64,000 bases of DNA from Diacronema lutheri (Eukaryota; Haptophyta; Pavlovophyceae; Pavlovales; Pavlovaceae), in NCBI GenBank assembly GCA_019448385.1, contig JAGTXO010000001.1:2356001-2420000 (forward strand), read 5' to 3'. Positions within the stretch are counted from its first letter, which is position 1; each line of letters starts with the position of its first letter. The notes beneath the pieces were generated by a model, which ran no database searches, was not told the DNA's origin, and was given only the letters and a program-made list of their open reading frames with translations. The position numbers were made by a program, and so were the translations under genes. Shown here in pieces: positions 9,879 through 19,500 of the stretch.

Positions 9879-9934
9879 CGCTTCCGAGGGGCGAATCCAG
9901 CATGCCCGAATCTCTCGTCGAGGCGGTCAATTAG

Positions 9935-11599
9935 CCGACGCGCCTGCTCGATCTGCCTCCCGACCTGCTCTCCCGCGTGGCGCACGGCCTCCTCCCAGGG
10001 GCAAATCGTGCACACGGAGCGCAGGTGTGGCGCGCGGCGAGCGCGTTCGGCGCGTCGTGCGTCGCGGCCCACGCCGCGCTCGGCGGCGCGCTGTGCGCGG
10101 CGTTCCCTGCGCTCGCCGAGCTCGCGCCGCAACCAGAGCGCGGCCGAGTCTGCTGGCTCGAGCTGATGGCCACGCTGCGCGCGCCCGCGCCGTGCGCTCG
10201 GTGGACAGCGCTTTCGCCGCTCCGCGCGAAGCGGCCAGCGGTGCGCGGGCTCGAGCCCATGCAGAGCGCGCCGCGCGTGTCGGGCGGCACGCTGTGCGCG
10301 ATGGGGTCATCACGGCTCGTGCTCTTTGGTGGGCGCTCGAGCGAGTCGGGGCTCACGCTTGGCGCCACGCGCCTCGTTACCGTCACGTGGCCTGCGCACG
10401 CTGGCGGCAGGGGCGCGCGGCCGGTCGCTCGCTGGGACGAGGTCATCGCAGAGCCGTTGCATCGTCCGGGCGCGCGCTGCTACCACGTGGCAGTGCGCTG
10501 GGCGGCGGCGGAGCGACGCGGTGGCGAGGCGCGAATGCTCGTCTTCGGCGGCGCGGGCGATGGCGCCGATGCGCTGCACGGCGACACGTGGTGCCTCGCG
10601 CTGCCTGCACCGGCGGCGGCCGGGTCGTCGAGCGCGCACGCGCGGTGGGAGCGCGTCGCGTGCACGGGCGACGCGCCCGCGCCGCGCTCGTCGCACGTGT
10701 GCGCGGTGTGGCCGGCGGGCGGCGGCGTGCCCGTGCTGCACGGCGGCCTCGGCAACGATGGCGTCATGTCCGACGTGTGGACCCTCGACGCGCGCGACAA
10801 GCGATGGGGGCGGATGCATGCAGTTGGCGCGCCGGCCGCGCGCGCACACCATGCCGGTGCCATCGTCGGCGACACGCTGCTCGTCTTCAGCGGGCAGGAC
10901 GAGCGGCTCCTCACGGTCGACTCGGTCTGCGTGCTGCACCTCCCGACCGCCACGTGGAGCGCGCCAGCCCTGCTGCCCGCACCGGCACCTGCGGGTCGAA
11001 TCGACGCGGCTGGCGGGATTCTCGCGCTCGGCTGCGCGGCGCCTTTTGGTCTCGTCGTCTTTGGCGGCGTCGGTGCCTCGTTCGAGTTTGAGCCGACGAC
11101 GCCGTGGCTTGTGCGCGCCGACGGCGACGCACGCGGCGCCCTCTCAGCCGCGCCACTCTCAGCCGCGCCGACGGCGGCGCGCGCGGCCGGCGCGCCGCGC
11201 GCGCGCGCGTGCGCGGCGCTCGCTTCCGACGCGCTGCGCGTCTACGCGTTCGGCGGGTTCGACGGGCAGCAGGACCTGGACGAGCTGTGGTGCCTAAGCT
11301 TTGTGCCGCCCAGCTTTGCGACCGCCGGCGCGTCGGTTGACACGGCGGCGTCGCGCGCGCGAGAGGCGCGCACGGACGAGGAGATGGGTGCGAGCGACGT
11401 GTTTCGCCGCCGGCGCGCCGCGCAAGTCAAGGAGCTGCAGGGGCTGCGCGGCGCGAGCGGCGAGTCGTACATGCCCGTGCACCTGCGCGTCTGGCACGCC
11501 GGAGCCTTCGAGGCTCTGGCCGACGGCGAGCACGCGCAGGCGGAGGCACACGCCGCGTGCACGGCCGCAGCCGTGGCTACCGCATGCACGCTACGCTGA
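9935..11599 (+). CDS. F-box/kelch-repeat protein (start unresolved)
   Basis: The frame from 9935 opens with an F-box-like segment (LLDLPPDLLSRVAHGLL, then a WRAASAF helix). Kelch repeats follow, with LVLFGGRS, MLVFGGAGD, PVLHGGLGND, LLVFSGQDE, LVVFGGVG and VYAFGGFDG marking the blades. Such proteins are usually substrate receptors of SCF ubiquitin ligases, with the propeller binding the target. No ATG precedes the F-box after the in-frame TAG at 9932-9934; an ATG at 9902 in the same frame is cut off by that TAG, so the true start is unclear (upstream exon, non-AUG start or changed codon). The C-terminal 100 residues after the propeller are unassigned and may splice onto the frame from 11691. 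Confidence 0.65.
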   Translation, partial: PTRLLDLPPDLLSRVAHGLLPGANRAHGAQVWRAASAFGASCVAAHAALGGALCAAFPALAELAPQPERGRVCWLELMATLRAPAPCARWTALSPLRAKRPAVRGLEPMQSAPRVSGGTLCAMGSSRLVLFGGRSSESGLTLGATRLVTVTWPAHAGGRGARPVARWDEVIAEPLHRPGARCYHVAVRWAAAERRGGEARMLVFGGAGDGADALHGDTWCLALPAPAAAGSSSAHARWERVACTGDAPAPRSSHVCAVWPAGGGVPVLHGGLGNDGVMSDVWTLDARDKRWGRMHAVGAPAARAHHAGAIVGDTLLVFSGQDERLLTVDSVCVLHLPTATWSAPALLPAPAPAGRIDAAGGILALGCAAPFGLVVFGGVGASFEFEPTTPWLVRADGDARGALSAAPLSAAPTAARAAGAPRARACAALASDALRVYAFGGFDGQQDLDELWCLSFVPPSFATAGASVDTAASRAREARTDEEMGASDVFRRRRAAQVKELQGLRGASGESYMPVHLRVWHAGAFEALADGEHAQAEAHAACTAAAVATACTLR

Positions 11600-11690
11600 C
11601 CCCCACGGCGGCGCGTCCGATGGGCGGCGCGGCCGCTTGCGCGGCTGCTCGGCCGCGACCGACGCGCCCCTTGACCGGCTACTCGCCGAG

Positions 11691-12380
11691 GCGTTCGCCA
11701 TGTATTCGCCCTTTGCGTCCGCCGCGCCCGGCGACGCATTCGCGCGCGCCAATCTCGTGCGGCTCCGCCTGCGGCGCGCGCCCGATCGGCCTGAGCACGG
11801 CGTCGTGCTACAGGCGGGCGGGCGCTCCGCCCGCCGCGTCATCCTCGGCTGGCTCAATGGCGGCGTCCTGCTCGCGCTGCAGGCCTCGCGCATCGACCGC
11901 CTCGGCGCGGCGCTTCAGCTCGCGCCCGCGCGCACGCATGGGGCGCGCGAGGCGATGCGTCGGCAGCTCGAGGGTGCGATCCGCGCGCTCGAGCTGCCGC
12001 GCGCGGCCGGGGTATTTGCCGGCGCGACCGACGCGGCGCGCGTCGCGTGGGTCGGCGTTGGCGACAGCGTCGGCGGCGCGCTCAACGGCGTCGGGGACGC
12101 GCTGCGCGTCGCAGACGCGCTCGAGCGCGTCGATCGCGCGGCGGAGCACGCGGCGAGCTCGCTCAAGGGCGCGGCGAGCGCGTCGCTCAAGGAGGTGGAC
12201 CACGCCATCGTCTCGCTGGGTGCAGCGGCTCCGCAGCTGGCTCGACGCCTGACAGCGCCCGCGCCACGCCCGTCGGCGCGTGCAGCACGTCGAGCGCAAG
12301 CGCGCCAAGGCCGCCCACGCCGCGACCGCCACGCGTCACGTCGCCGAGCGACGAGCCGAACCCTCGGAGCGCGCGCCTGA
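11691..12380 (+). CDS. Unidentified reading frame, possibly last exon of the kelch gene
   Basis: About 229 residues with protein-like composition up to about residue 180: AFAMYSPFASAAPGDAF, then an alternating charged and hydrophobic part (RRVILGWLNGGVLLALQA) and long amphipathic helices with regularly spaced small residues. An ATG lies at 11700. It could be its own gene or the end of the kelch gene: a GC donor after GAGCACGCGCAG and an acceptor CCGAG before 11691 would join in phase 0. Neither reading is proven. The last 40 residues are arginine-rich and may not be coding. Confidence 0.35.
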   Translation, partial: AFAMYSPFASAAPGDAFARANLVRLRLRRAPDRPEHGVVLQAGGRSARRVILGWLNGGVLLALQASRIDRLGAALQLAPARTHGAREAMRRQLEGAIRALELPRAAGVFAGATDAARVAWVGVGDSVGGALNGVGDALRVADALERVDRAAEHAASSLKGAASASLKEVDHAIVSLGAAAPQLARRLTAPAPRPSARAARRAQARQGRPRRDRHASRRRATSRTLGARA

Positions 12381-12761
12381 CCCACGGCAGAGAGTTTGGC
12401 GGCCGCGGCAAAGGGCTCGGCGGCTGCGGCCGCGTCGCGCTCGGCTTCCGTCAAGCAGCCTCGCGAGCGGTGGGCCTTTATTTTGTTGTGCCTCGCACAT
12501 TCGGGTTCAAGCTGTCAGTTGTCAGTCACTGATTCAGATGGCACTCACGGTTCGACTGCCCACCCGCCGCGCGCGCTGCGCGGCATACGACCACGTCGCA
12601 CGCTGTGAATCACCCGCAGCCTCAACTGCCCACCCGCCGTGTGCTCAGACCATCCCTCTCGCCCCGGCGCGGTCCCGCAGCCGCGCAGCCGCGCCTACGC
12701 GGCGCGCCCGTGCGCGGGCGAACGCCATTGGGCGTTGACGCCACTCCGCACGCCTCGCTCC
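12381..12761. other. Intergenic stretch between convergent genes
   Basis: 3' flanks of the kelch-side frame and of the PX-SRCR gene. The pentadecamer ACTGCCCACCCGCCG occurs twice (about 12556 and 12628). No gene is seen. Confidence 0.4.
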
Positions 12762-15324
12762 TCAGATCATCTGGAAGGTCGCCGGCTGCCCGGCGCCGAC
12801 GTGCACCGGCAGCCCGGTGCGCTCTGCGCGCCACGGCCGCGCGCCACCAGCGGCGAGCGCGACGAGCGCGACGAGCGCGAAGACGCCCACGCTGGCGAGC
12901 GTGGGCGCGCGCACGCCGCTCGCTTCCGGGTGCGCATGCGCCGGCTGCGCTCGCAGCAATTGCGGCGCGGCGGAGCAGCTGCGCGCCTGCGGCGCGCCGT
13001 CTCCGCCAACGCACTCGAGCCCCTGGCTTGCGTCGGCGTCGCACACGGCTTTGGACTTTGCGTTGAACGCGTGCTGCTTGCAGTCAAGAAGGGTGGCTTC
13101 CTTCCCGCCACACTGCACGTACTCGACGGGCAGCGCGGGCGCGCGCGACTTGTGCGCGGCAAAGACGCCCTGCGCGCGGACCGCCGCGTGGCGCGTGACG
13201 ACCGTGTTACGACCGCGTGACGAGTGGCGTCGCTCGCGCCCGTGCGCGGCGCGCGCGCGGGCTGGGGTGGCGCAGGCATGTACGCGCGGCCCGCGGAACG
13301 CATGGCGGTTGGAACGGCTGAAACGGTTGAAACGGCTCGCGCAGCTCCACAGCTCGCCACGTTCGCGCATGGCGCGAGGACGGCGGGTGGAAGGGCCGAG
13401 GCGGCAAGGCGCGCGCAAGCTGGGCGCGCCGCGCGTGTGCGCCGTGCAGCTGCGCACTGCGAGCGCACGCCCACGGATCCGACTGCACCCAACCGGACCT
13501 GACCGGACCTGACCGGACCGGACCGGACCGGACCGCCCCCCTCCCAAGCAGCGCCACACCCACGTCGCGCCGCGCGCTCCAACACCGCCGCCACGCGAAC
13601 CGGCCCGGGCGCGCGCGGCGCGCGCGCGGCGGCGCGCGCGCATACCGCCGCCTCCTCGAAGCCAAGCTGCTTGCACGCAACGTTTGCCGCCTTTCCGGAC
13701 GTTACCGAGCCAGCGCAGAGCGAGCTCCAATGCCCGTCCACGTATGCGAGCAGGCTGCCCCTGGGAAATGATGAGAGGGTAAGCATCCCCTCGGACGCGG
13801 AGCACGGCGGCGCGCCCGTGCCCGCGCCCACGACCGCACCTGCGCCCACGCCCACGCCCACGTTTTCGCCAGCGCCGAGCGCACCGCCCGGGCCGCTCGT
13901 GCCATGGCCGCCGTTGACGGCAGCGGGCGAGCGGTTGTTGGCAACGCCGAGCGCGACGAGGGAGCCAATGATTGCGATCGGCACGACGGCAAGCAGCATC
14001 ACGAGCGCACTGCGCGCGGACGCACCGTCGGCGGTTCGCGCCGCATCGCGCGGTGCGTGCATGCATGCGGTTGGTTCGTTGGTCGCGGGCAATGCAAGCC
14101 GTGCCGTCGGGTGGGGGCAGGGTGGGGGCAGGGTGGGGATAGGGCGGGGGTAGGGTGGGGGTAGGGTGGGGGTAGGGTGGGGGTAGGGTGGGGGTAGGGT
14201 GGGGGTAGGGTGGGGGTAGGGTGGGGGTAGGGTGGGGGTAGGGTGGGGGTAGGGTGGGGGTAGGGTGGGGGTAGGGTGGGGGTAGGGTGGGGGTAGGGTG
14301 GGGATAGGGTGAGGATAGGGTGGGGATAGGGTGGGGGTAGGGGGGGGGGGGGTAGGGTGGGGATAGGGTGGGGATAGGGTGGGGATATGGTGGGGGTAGG
14401 GTGGGGGTAGGGTGGGGGTAGGGTGGGGATAGAGGGGAAGGCAGAGGGCGGCGCGCGACGCGCGGCACACGGCGCGCGGTGCTGCGCCGCGCCAGTGCGG
14501 TGAGCGCGCCTTGGGCCACTCAGGCGCGCCGCGCAACGCAGCGCGCACGGCGTGTGGAACATGGTCTGCTTCAAGGGTCGCTCGCCGGGGCACTTGCGCT
14601 GCTTGCCGCATGCAGCACTCTTGATCTCGAGGTACACGCGCCCATCAGCCGAGTGCGGGTCGATGTTGAAGTTGACCGTCGGCTTGAATTTGGCCGGCGG
14701 CGCCACAACCGGCTTGGCCACCACGGCGCCGAGTGGCGCGTGCGCCGGCGCGGCGGCGGCCGCGGCGGGCGGCAGTGCGGGCGCGGCCAGCGCAGCAGGC
14801 ACGGCGAGGGCGGCAGGCGCAGCGGGTGCGCCTGGCGGAGGTGGAGCGGCGGGCACGGCCGTAGCAACCACTGGCGCGGCGGCCTTGGCCGCGGCCGTCT
14901 TGGCCGCCAAATTCGCCGCGAGCACCGACGCCGAAGCCAACGTGCCGGGCGGCGCGGCGAGCGCGGGCTTGGCCTCCGCCGGCGTGGCCGGCGCGGTCAG
15001 GTTCAGGAACTCGTTGAGCGGCGCGCGCTCGCTGGGCGGCAGCTTGTCGGCAACGAAGCGCAGGTAGCTTTGCAGCGTGGCCACGCGCTCGTTGATTGCG
15101 CTCTCGGTCGAGAGGCCAAAGATCGACTTGGGCGCGGGGAAGCGCATGCCGGCGAGCGCGGGGATCCGCTCATGCAGCACGAGGAAGTCGTTGTAGCGGT
15201 GCTTGCTCTCCACGGCCACGCCGCCCGCCTCGTGCACGATCGTGTACTCCCGGTACTCCCTCTGCCCCGGCGGCTTCACCACGTCTGATGCAGCGATGCG
15301 GATCGTCGCCGTGGCCTCCGACAT
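12762..15324 (-). CDS. PX domain - membrane helix - SRCR domain protein (three exons)
   Basis: Exons 15324-14549, 14009-13646 and 13169-12762 give 515 residues. Residues 1-120 form a PX domain: KHRYNDFLVLHERIPAL, MRFPAPKSIFG, then LQSYLRFVADKLPPSERAPL, typical of phosphoinositide binders. An alanine/proline-rich linker follows. Exon 2 starts in a membrane helix (LVMLLAVVPIAIIGSLVALG), then GMLTLSSFPRGSLLAYVDGH with cysteines and CKQLGF, the first half of an SRCR fold. Exon 3 completes it (VQCGGKEATLLDCKQH, GLEC) and ends with another hydrophobic segment. The first intron has donor GTGCGC and acceptor GCGCAG with matching phase 2; the second is GTATGC to GCGCAG, phase 0. Each domain is clear; that PX and SRCR halves form one protein rests on the phase match. 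The alternative is two genes, the SRCR one starting at ATG 14062. Confidence 0.6.
13170..13645 (-). other. Intron with GACCG repeats
   Basis: A 476-nt intron that splits the SRCR domain between QLGFEEAA and GVFAAHK. It contains a run of GGACC-type pentamers (plus-strand 13494-13540) and a short AACGGTTGAAACGG repeat near 13310. Confidence 0.55.
14104..14432 (+). repeat. G-rich 11-bp minisatellite inside an intron
   Basis: About 29 tandem copies of TAGGGTGGGGG on the plus strand, with single-base variants (TAGGGTGGGGA, one expanded G run near 14340). It fills most of the 539-nt first intron (14010-14548) of the PX-SRCR gene. On the coding (minus) strand the repeat has no stop codon in any frame, so it can masquerade as a proline-rich coding region. 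Runs of three to five G could form quadruplexes. Confidence 0.9.
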
Positions 15325-15466
15325 CTTGGCCCTTTCGCAGTCCCGCTTTTCGGCGGTGTAACTTCCGCTTCGCGCGAGTGACGTCTCGCGTTTCACTTTC
15401 ACTTTCACAGAGAGTCGCGCCGACGGCCGAGCGGCTTGCGCGCGTCGCGCTCATGAGCGCGCGGCG

Positions 15467-15519
15467 TCAACTCTTCGGCTTCTTGTCGTCCTTCCCTTTT
15501 GTCCATTGCGCCCGCAGCG
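15467..15519 (-). CDS. Possible last exon of a small unidentified gene
   Basis: A poly-pyrimidine run (a stretch of C at about 15555-15567) and a TGCAG acceptor precede a frame encoding ALRAQWTKGKDDKKPKS then TGA. The lysine-rich end is unlike the surrounding shadow frames. The upstream exon would have to lie between here and 15740; a segment reading GILPALDDDTPIGTGTA around 15580-15630 is a candidate but no start codon fits. Treat as a weak call. Confidence 0.25.
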
Positions 15520-15712
15520 CCTGCACGCGCAAAGGCCGAAGCAAGTCACGGTGTGGGGGGGGGGGGACGCCGTCCCGGTGCCGATGGGCGTGTCGTCGTC
15601 GAGCGCGGGCAGGATGCCGGGCGAGAGCAACGCAGCTCATCCGCAGCCCTCTGCCAGTCGGCGCCACGCTGCTGGCCGCCGGCCCGCCCGGGCGCGGTGG
15701 CCGCGGAGCACG

Positions 15713-15744
15713 CGTAACGCCCGAAATAGCGTAACGCCCGAAAT
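15713..15744 (+). promoter_or_regulatory. Duplicated 16-mer just upstream of the PsbP-like start codon
   Basis: CGTAACGCCCGAAATA occurs twice in tandem, the second copy running into ATG 15745 (last base changed to T). It lies in the 5' leader or core promoter of the PsbP-like gene. Whether it is functional is unknown. Confidence 0.4.
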
Positions 15745-16596
15745 ATGGCCGCCCTTTTTGCCGTCGTGAGCGCTCACGTGGCCGTCGTGAGCGCGGCCGC
15801 GAACGGCGTCACGCGCCGGCAGTTCTCGCTCAGCCCGTTCATCGGCTCGACGACGCTGTCGCCGCTCGCGCTCGCGCTCGCACCGTCGCCCTCGCGCGGA
15901 GACGGCGGCGGCGCGGGCGCGGCTGCCGTCGCGGCCGCGCCCGACGGGCAGTGGCGCTTCACGCCCGGCGCCGACTTCGCGTCCTCGCCGCCGCTCGTGC
16001 GCACGCACGCCGACGAGGTGACGTACAAGTACGCCGGTCCGCGCGCCTCCGACTGGAAATACTTCAAGGCAGGCCTGACCGTCGATCCGGTGCGCCTCGC
16101 GTCGCTCGCGGCGTTTGACACGCCCGAGGGCGTAGGCCGGCGCATCGTGCAGGCTGAGATGGCCAAGGGCGGGATCCTCGAGGTGAGCCTCGAGGAAGCG
16201 GTGGATGAGCCTCCCTTCTACCAGCTGCGCTATGTCGTCGACTCGGCGGAGCGCGGCAATACTCCAGTCTCTCGAGGTGCGCTCGCTCGTCGCCGGCGGC
16301 TGACTCCGTGTTCCGACTTCCCACCCCGCGCCGTCATCCAATCGCATCGGCGCGCGCGCCCGGCCCGGCAAACGACTGTGTGCCGACGGTGCGCGACACG
16401 CGCCGCACGAGCGACGAAACAGAAGCCTGGGGCAGCCCAAAAGTGGTTGTTGAGCATGGAGGCATGTGCGGCGACGCCATCGACTGCTCCGCCGTCGCGC
16501 TCGCACGACAGCGTGACACGTGGCTGGCCGCACCCCCACCGCCCTGTACCTCGTCGAGGACCTCGTAAATCGATTCGCGGAGCTGCGCCCAGATGA
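15745..16596 (+). CDS. PsbP-domain thylakoid lumen protein (C-terminus uncertain)
   Basis: The protein begins with a signal-peptide-like MAALFAVVSAHVAVVSAA, then TRRQFSLSPF and a hydrophobic stretch, a twin-arginine type lumen signal. From about residue 70 it reads as a PsbP fold: DWKYFKAGLTVDPVRLASLA, FDTPEGVGRRIVQAEM, EPPFYQLRYVVDSAE. PsbP-family proteins support oxygen evolution or photosystem assembly in the lumen. Homology stops near 16262; the last 50 or so residues of a normal PsbP domain (the strand after YxxExxVES) are missing. The frame continues to a stop at 16596 with arginine-rich sequence that does not look like PsbP and overlaps the end of the opposing gene. A GTGCGC donor occurs at 16281, but I find no convincing next exon. 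It may be truncated or have a diverged end. Confidence 0.6.
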   Translation: MAALFAVVSAHVAVVSAAANGVTRRQFSLSPFIGSTTLSPLALALAPSPSRGDGGGAGAAAVAAAPDGQWRFTPGADFASSPPLVRTHADEVTYKYAGPRASDWKYFKAGLTVDPVRLASLAAFDTPEGVGRRIVQAEMAKGGILEVSLEEAVDEPPFYQLRYVVDSAERGNTPVSRGALARRRRLTPCSDFPPRAVIQSHRRARPARQTTVCRRCATRAARATKQKPGAAQKWLLSMEACAATPSTAPPSRSHDSVTRGWPHPHRPVPRRGPRKSIRGAAPR

Positions 16597-19500
16597 GCTC
16601 GAGATCGGGCGGCTTGGTGTGCTCGTCCTTGCGCAGCATGTTGATCGAAGCCTTGATCGCCTCGACCTTGACCGTCTGCTCGTTGGGCAGGCTGAGCAAC
16701 TCGCCCTTGATGCGGTGCAAGTCCGTGCGTGTGCGCGCCCAGTCGTCGCTTCGCGCGTCGATCGACTCAACCAGCCGGCGGACGACGTCAATGAGGTCCG
16801 ACTCGAGCCCGCGTGCAAGCTGCTGCTCCTCGACGAGCCCCTTGCTCGTGCTCGCGTCGTCCAGCCCAAAGTGGTCGGCCCAGACGATCGCGACGCTCTC
16901 GAGCACGGCCGCCCTTTTAAACGCGCGCTTGGGCATGACGGCGTGCGCGCGCGCCTTGTACCGCTCGCAGTCATCTTTCGAGTCATTGGCCGAGCGGACG
17001 AAGAGCAGCGCGTTGCGCACTTGCTCTCGCGAGAGCTGCGCCTTCACCTGCTCGAGCGCCTTGGAGCCCGAGATCGTCTTCAGCGAGCGACACTCGCTCT
17101 GATTAATCATGAGCGGCGCGAAGGGGCGGCGCGCGCATTGGAAGGCGCGCAACAGGGCGCGCACATTGGGAGGCGCGCAAGAGGGCGCGCGCATTGGGAG
17201 GCGCGCAAAAGGGCGCGCGCGCGACGAGCGCGGTGTGCGGATGCGATGCGGCGCGGGCGCAGCCATCGCGCGCGCGGGCGCGCGCGCGCGGCGCGCGCAC
17301 GAGCTCGAGGTTCTCGTCGGCGATCACGACGACCTTGCGCTCGCCCGCGTCTCGGACGATTTGAAGCAGCCGCTCACCAAATGTGAGCATCGATTCGTCA
17401 GAGTCGCCGAGGACAATAACGTTCGCGGGCTCGACGCCGATCACGCTGAAAATCTTCCGCAGCATCGCGCGCTGCACCTGCGAGTCATCAATCCCGATCC
17501 CGATCGTGCCGGGCGGGACGGCAAAACGCAGCGCCTGGTCGGCGGTTACGTGCAGGTGCGTCGGGCACGAGAAGCGGAACGTGGTCTCGGCGTGCGCGAA
17601 CTCAATGGAGCACGAGCCGCGCAGCGCCTCGCAACATTTCTTCATCACCCACGCACCATCGCCCGCCGAGGTGCTCGTCACCGAGCCCGAGCCAAACGCG
17701 CAGCTCAACACGCCGCCATCGTCCGCACCCACGCTCGCAGCATGCAGCCGCGTGCCCTTGGTGAAGACGAGCGACGGGTCGGCGAGCGCAACGAGCCGCG
17801 CGTGGTCAATCCCGGCCTCATTCACCACCGAGAGCGTCAGACTGCCGTCCGCATACCGCGCAGCCGTGCGGATCGGCGCGCCCTTCTTCCCGTACTTGCA
17901 CGCATTGCTGATCGCCTGGCGGCGCGGGCGCGCGCGGTCGGCGGTCGGCGACACGGACGCACGCGGTATACGGGTTGGCGGCGCGGGCGCGCTCGCTCGG
18001 CAGTGGGCGGGGCGCGCGCGCAGGGGAGGGGCAATCCCTGCCTCGCGGCGCGGCGTGGCGGGGAGGAGCAATGCCTGCATCGTGGCGCGGCGTGGCGGCG
18101 CCGCACGTTCCGGTAGATGTGGTAGACGAGGCGCGGGTCGATGCTGAGGGCGGGAAGCGGGTCCGGGTCCGTCACGATCACAAAACGATCGGCGCGGTCG
18201 ACGTCGAGGCACGAGTGGAGCAGGTCGACGAGCGCGACGGCCTCGGGCTGCGCGTCGTACACACCGTGCACGAGCTCGCGCGCCATCGCCTCGGCGAGCA
18301 CCGTATTGAGCGTGCGCTCAAGCTTCGAGGCCATGTCCGCAAGCCCACGGAGCGTGAGGCGCGGCAGCGTCACGTCGGTCGTGCCGGCCGCCTCGTTGGC
18401 CGCGCGCTCGTGGAGCTCGCGCAGCGTCTCGCAATCGGCCATGGCGGCAAGCACGCCATTCTTCACCTCGTGCCGCGTGAACCGATTGGCCTCCTCCATC
18501 TTCTGCCGCGAGACCTGCTGAGCGATCGCCTCCTTGGCGGCCTTCTCGACGAGCAGCGCCGTCTCCGCCTCGTGCAGCGCGACGCGGTCGGTGCAGTCGC
18601 TCACGACGATGACAAGGACGGTCTCGCCGGGCGCGAGCGTCATATTGACCTGCAGATGCAGCGATGGCGCATCGCCACAGCGCAGCACCCGCCACGCGAA
18701 GCTCGACGTTGCGTGCGAGAGCGCGTCACGCCACGCCAGGTTGACGACGCGGTCGATCGCACCCTCCTCCGTGCCGCTGATGATCTCCTTCTGGTTGGCG
18801 GGCGTGGCGCTGGCGTGGGCGGCAACGGGCCACGAGTCATCGGGCATGAGCTCATGCGCGCGCCACGTGAGCCACGGCAGCCCCGCGGCGCCGAGCAGCT
18901 GGACGAGGCTGGGCGACGCGAGCGTCTGCACGCGGCGCGACGCCTTCTGGCCGTCGACGAGCGTCATGCGCGAGATGATGAGTGTGTCGGGCGAGGCGGA
19001 CCAGATGACGGACATGGACTCGCGCACCCACAGCGAGAGCTGCCGCTCGTACTGGTCCGTCGCAGAGAAATGCGCGTACTTGATCTTGTGCGCGTAGAGC
19101 ATCTTTGCAGCAACGTCGAGCATGCAGTCGCCGATGAACGGCCACGATGGGTGGTTCCACGCCGCGGGATGCCACACGGCGGCGAACCAGCTGAGGCAGT
19201 AGTGCACGACAAACCTGCGCGCGCGCCGCCGCCTCGCTCAGTCGGCCGCCGGCCGCGGCGCGCGCGCGTGCGCGCGGAGCCGCGCGCGCGTGCGCGCGGA
19301 GACGCGCCGACGCGCGAAGCGGTGCGCGAGCACGCGCACGCACCATGTCCACATGACCGCGCACGACTTGATGAGGTCCCGTCCGATGCGCATGCGGAGC
19401 ACGCGCTCCATCTCATCTGCCGAGCGCGCGTCGGGCAGCCTGCGGCACGCCATCACCTTGTCGTGCATGCGCGCCATAATTGGCAAGTATGTGGCGAACG

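Noticed and set aside
14104-14432. Internal telomere or chromosome-end sequence
   Set aside because: The unit TAGGGTGGGGG is not a known telomere repeat, it is flanked by coding sequence on both sides, and it fits an intron.
13999-14445. Proline-rich C-terminus (YPHPTPTLPPP repeats) of the PX protein
   Set aside because: The minus strand of the 11-bp array is stop-free in all frames, so openness is no evidence; splice sites around it match in phase.
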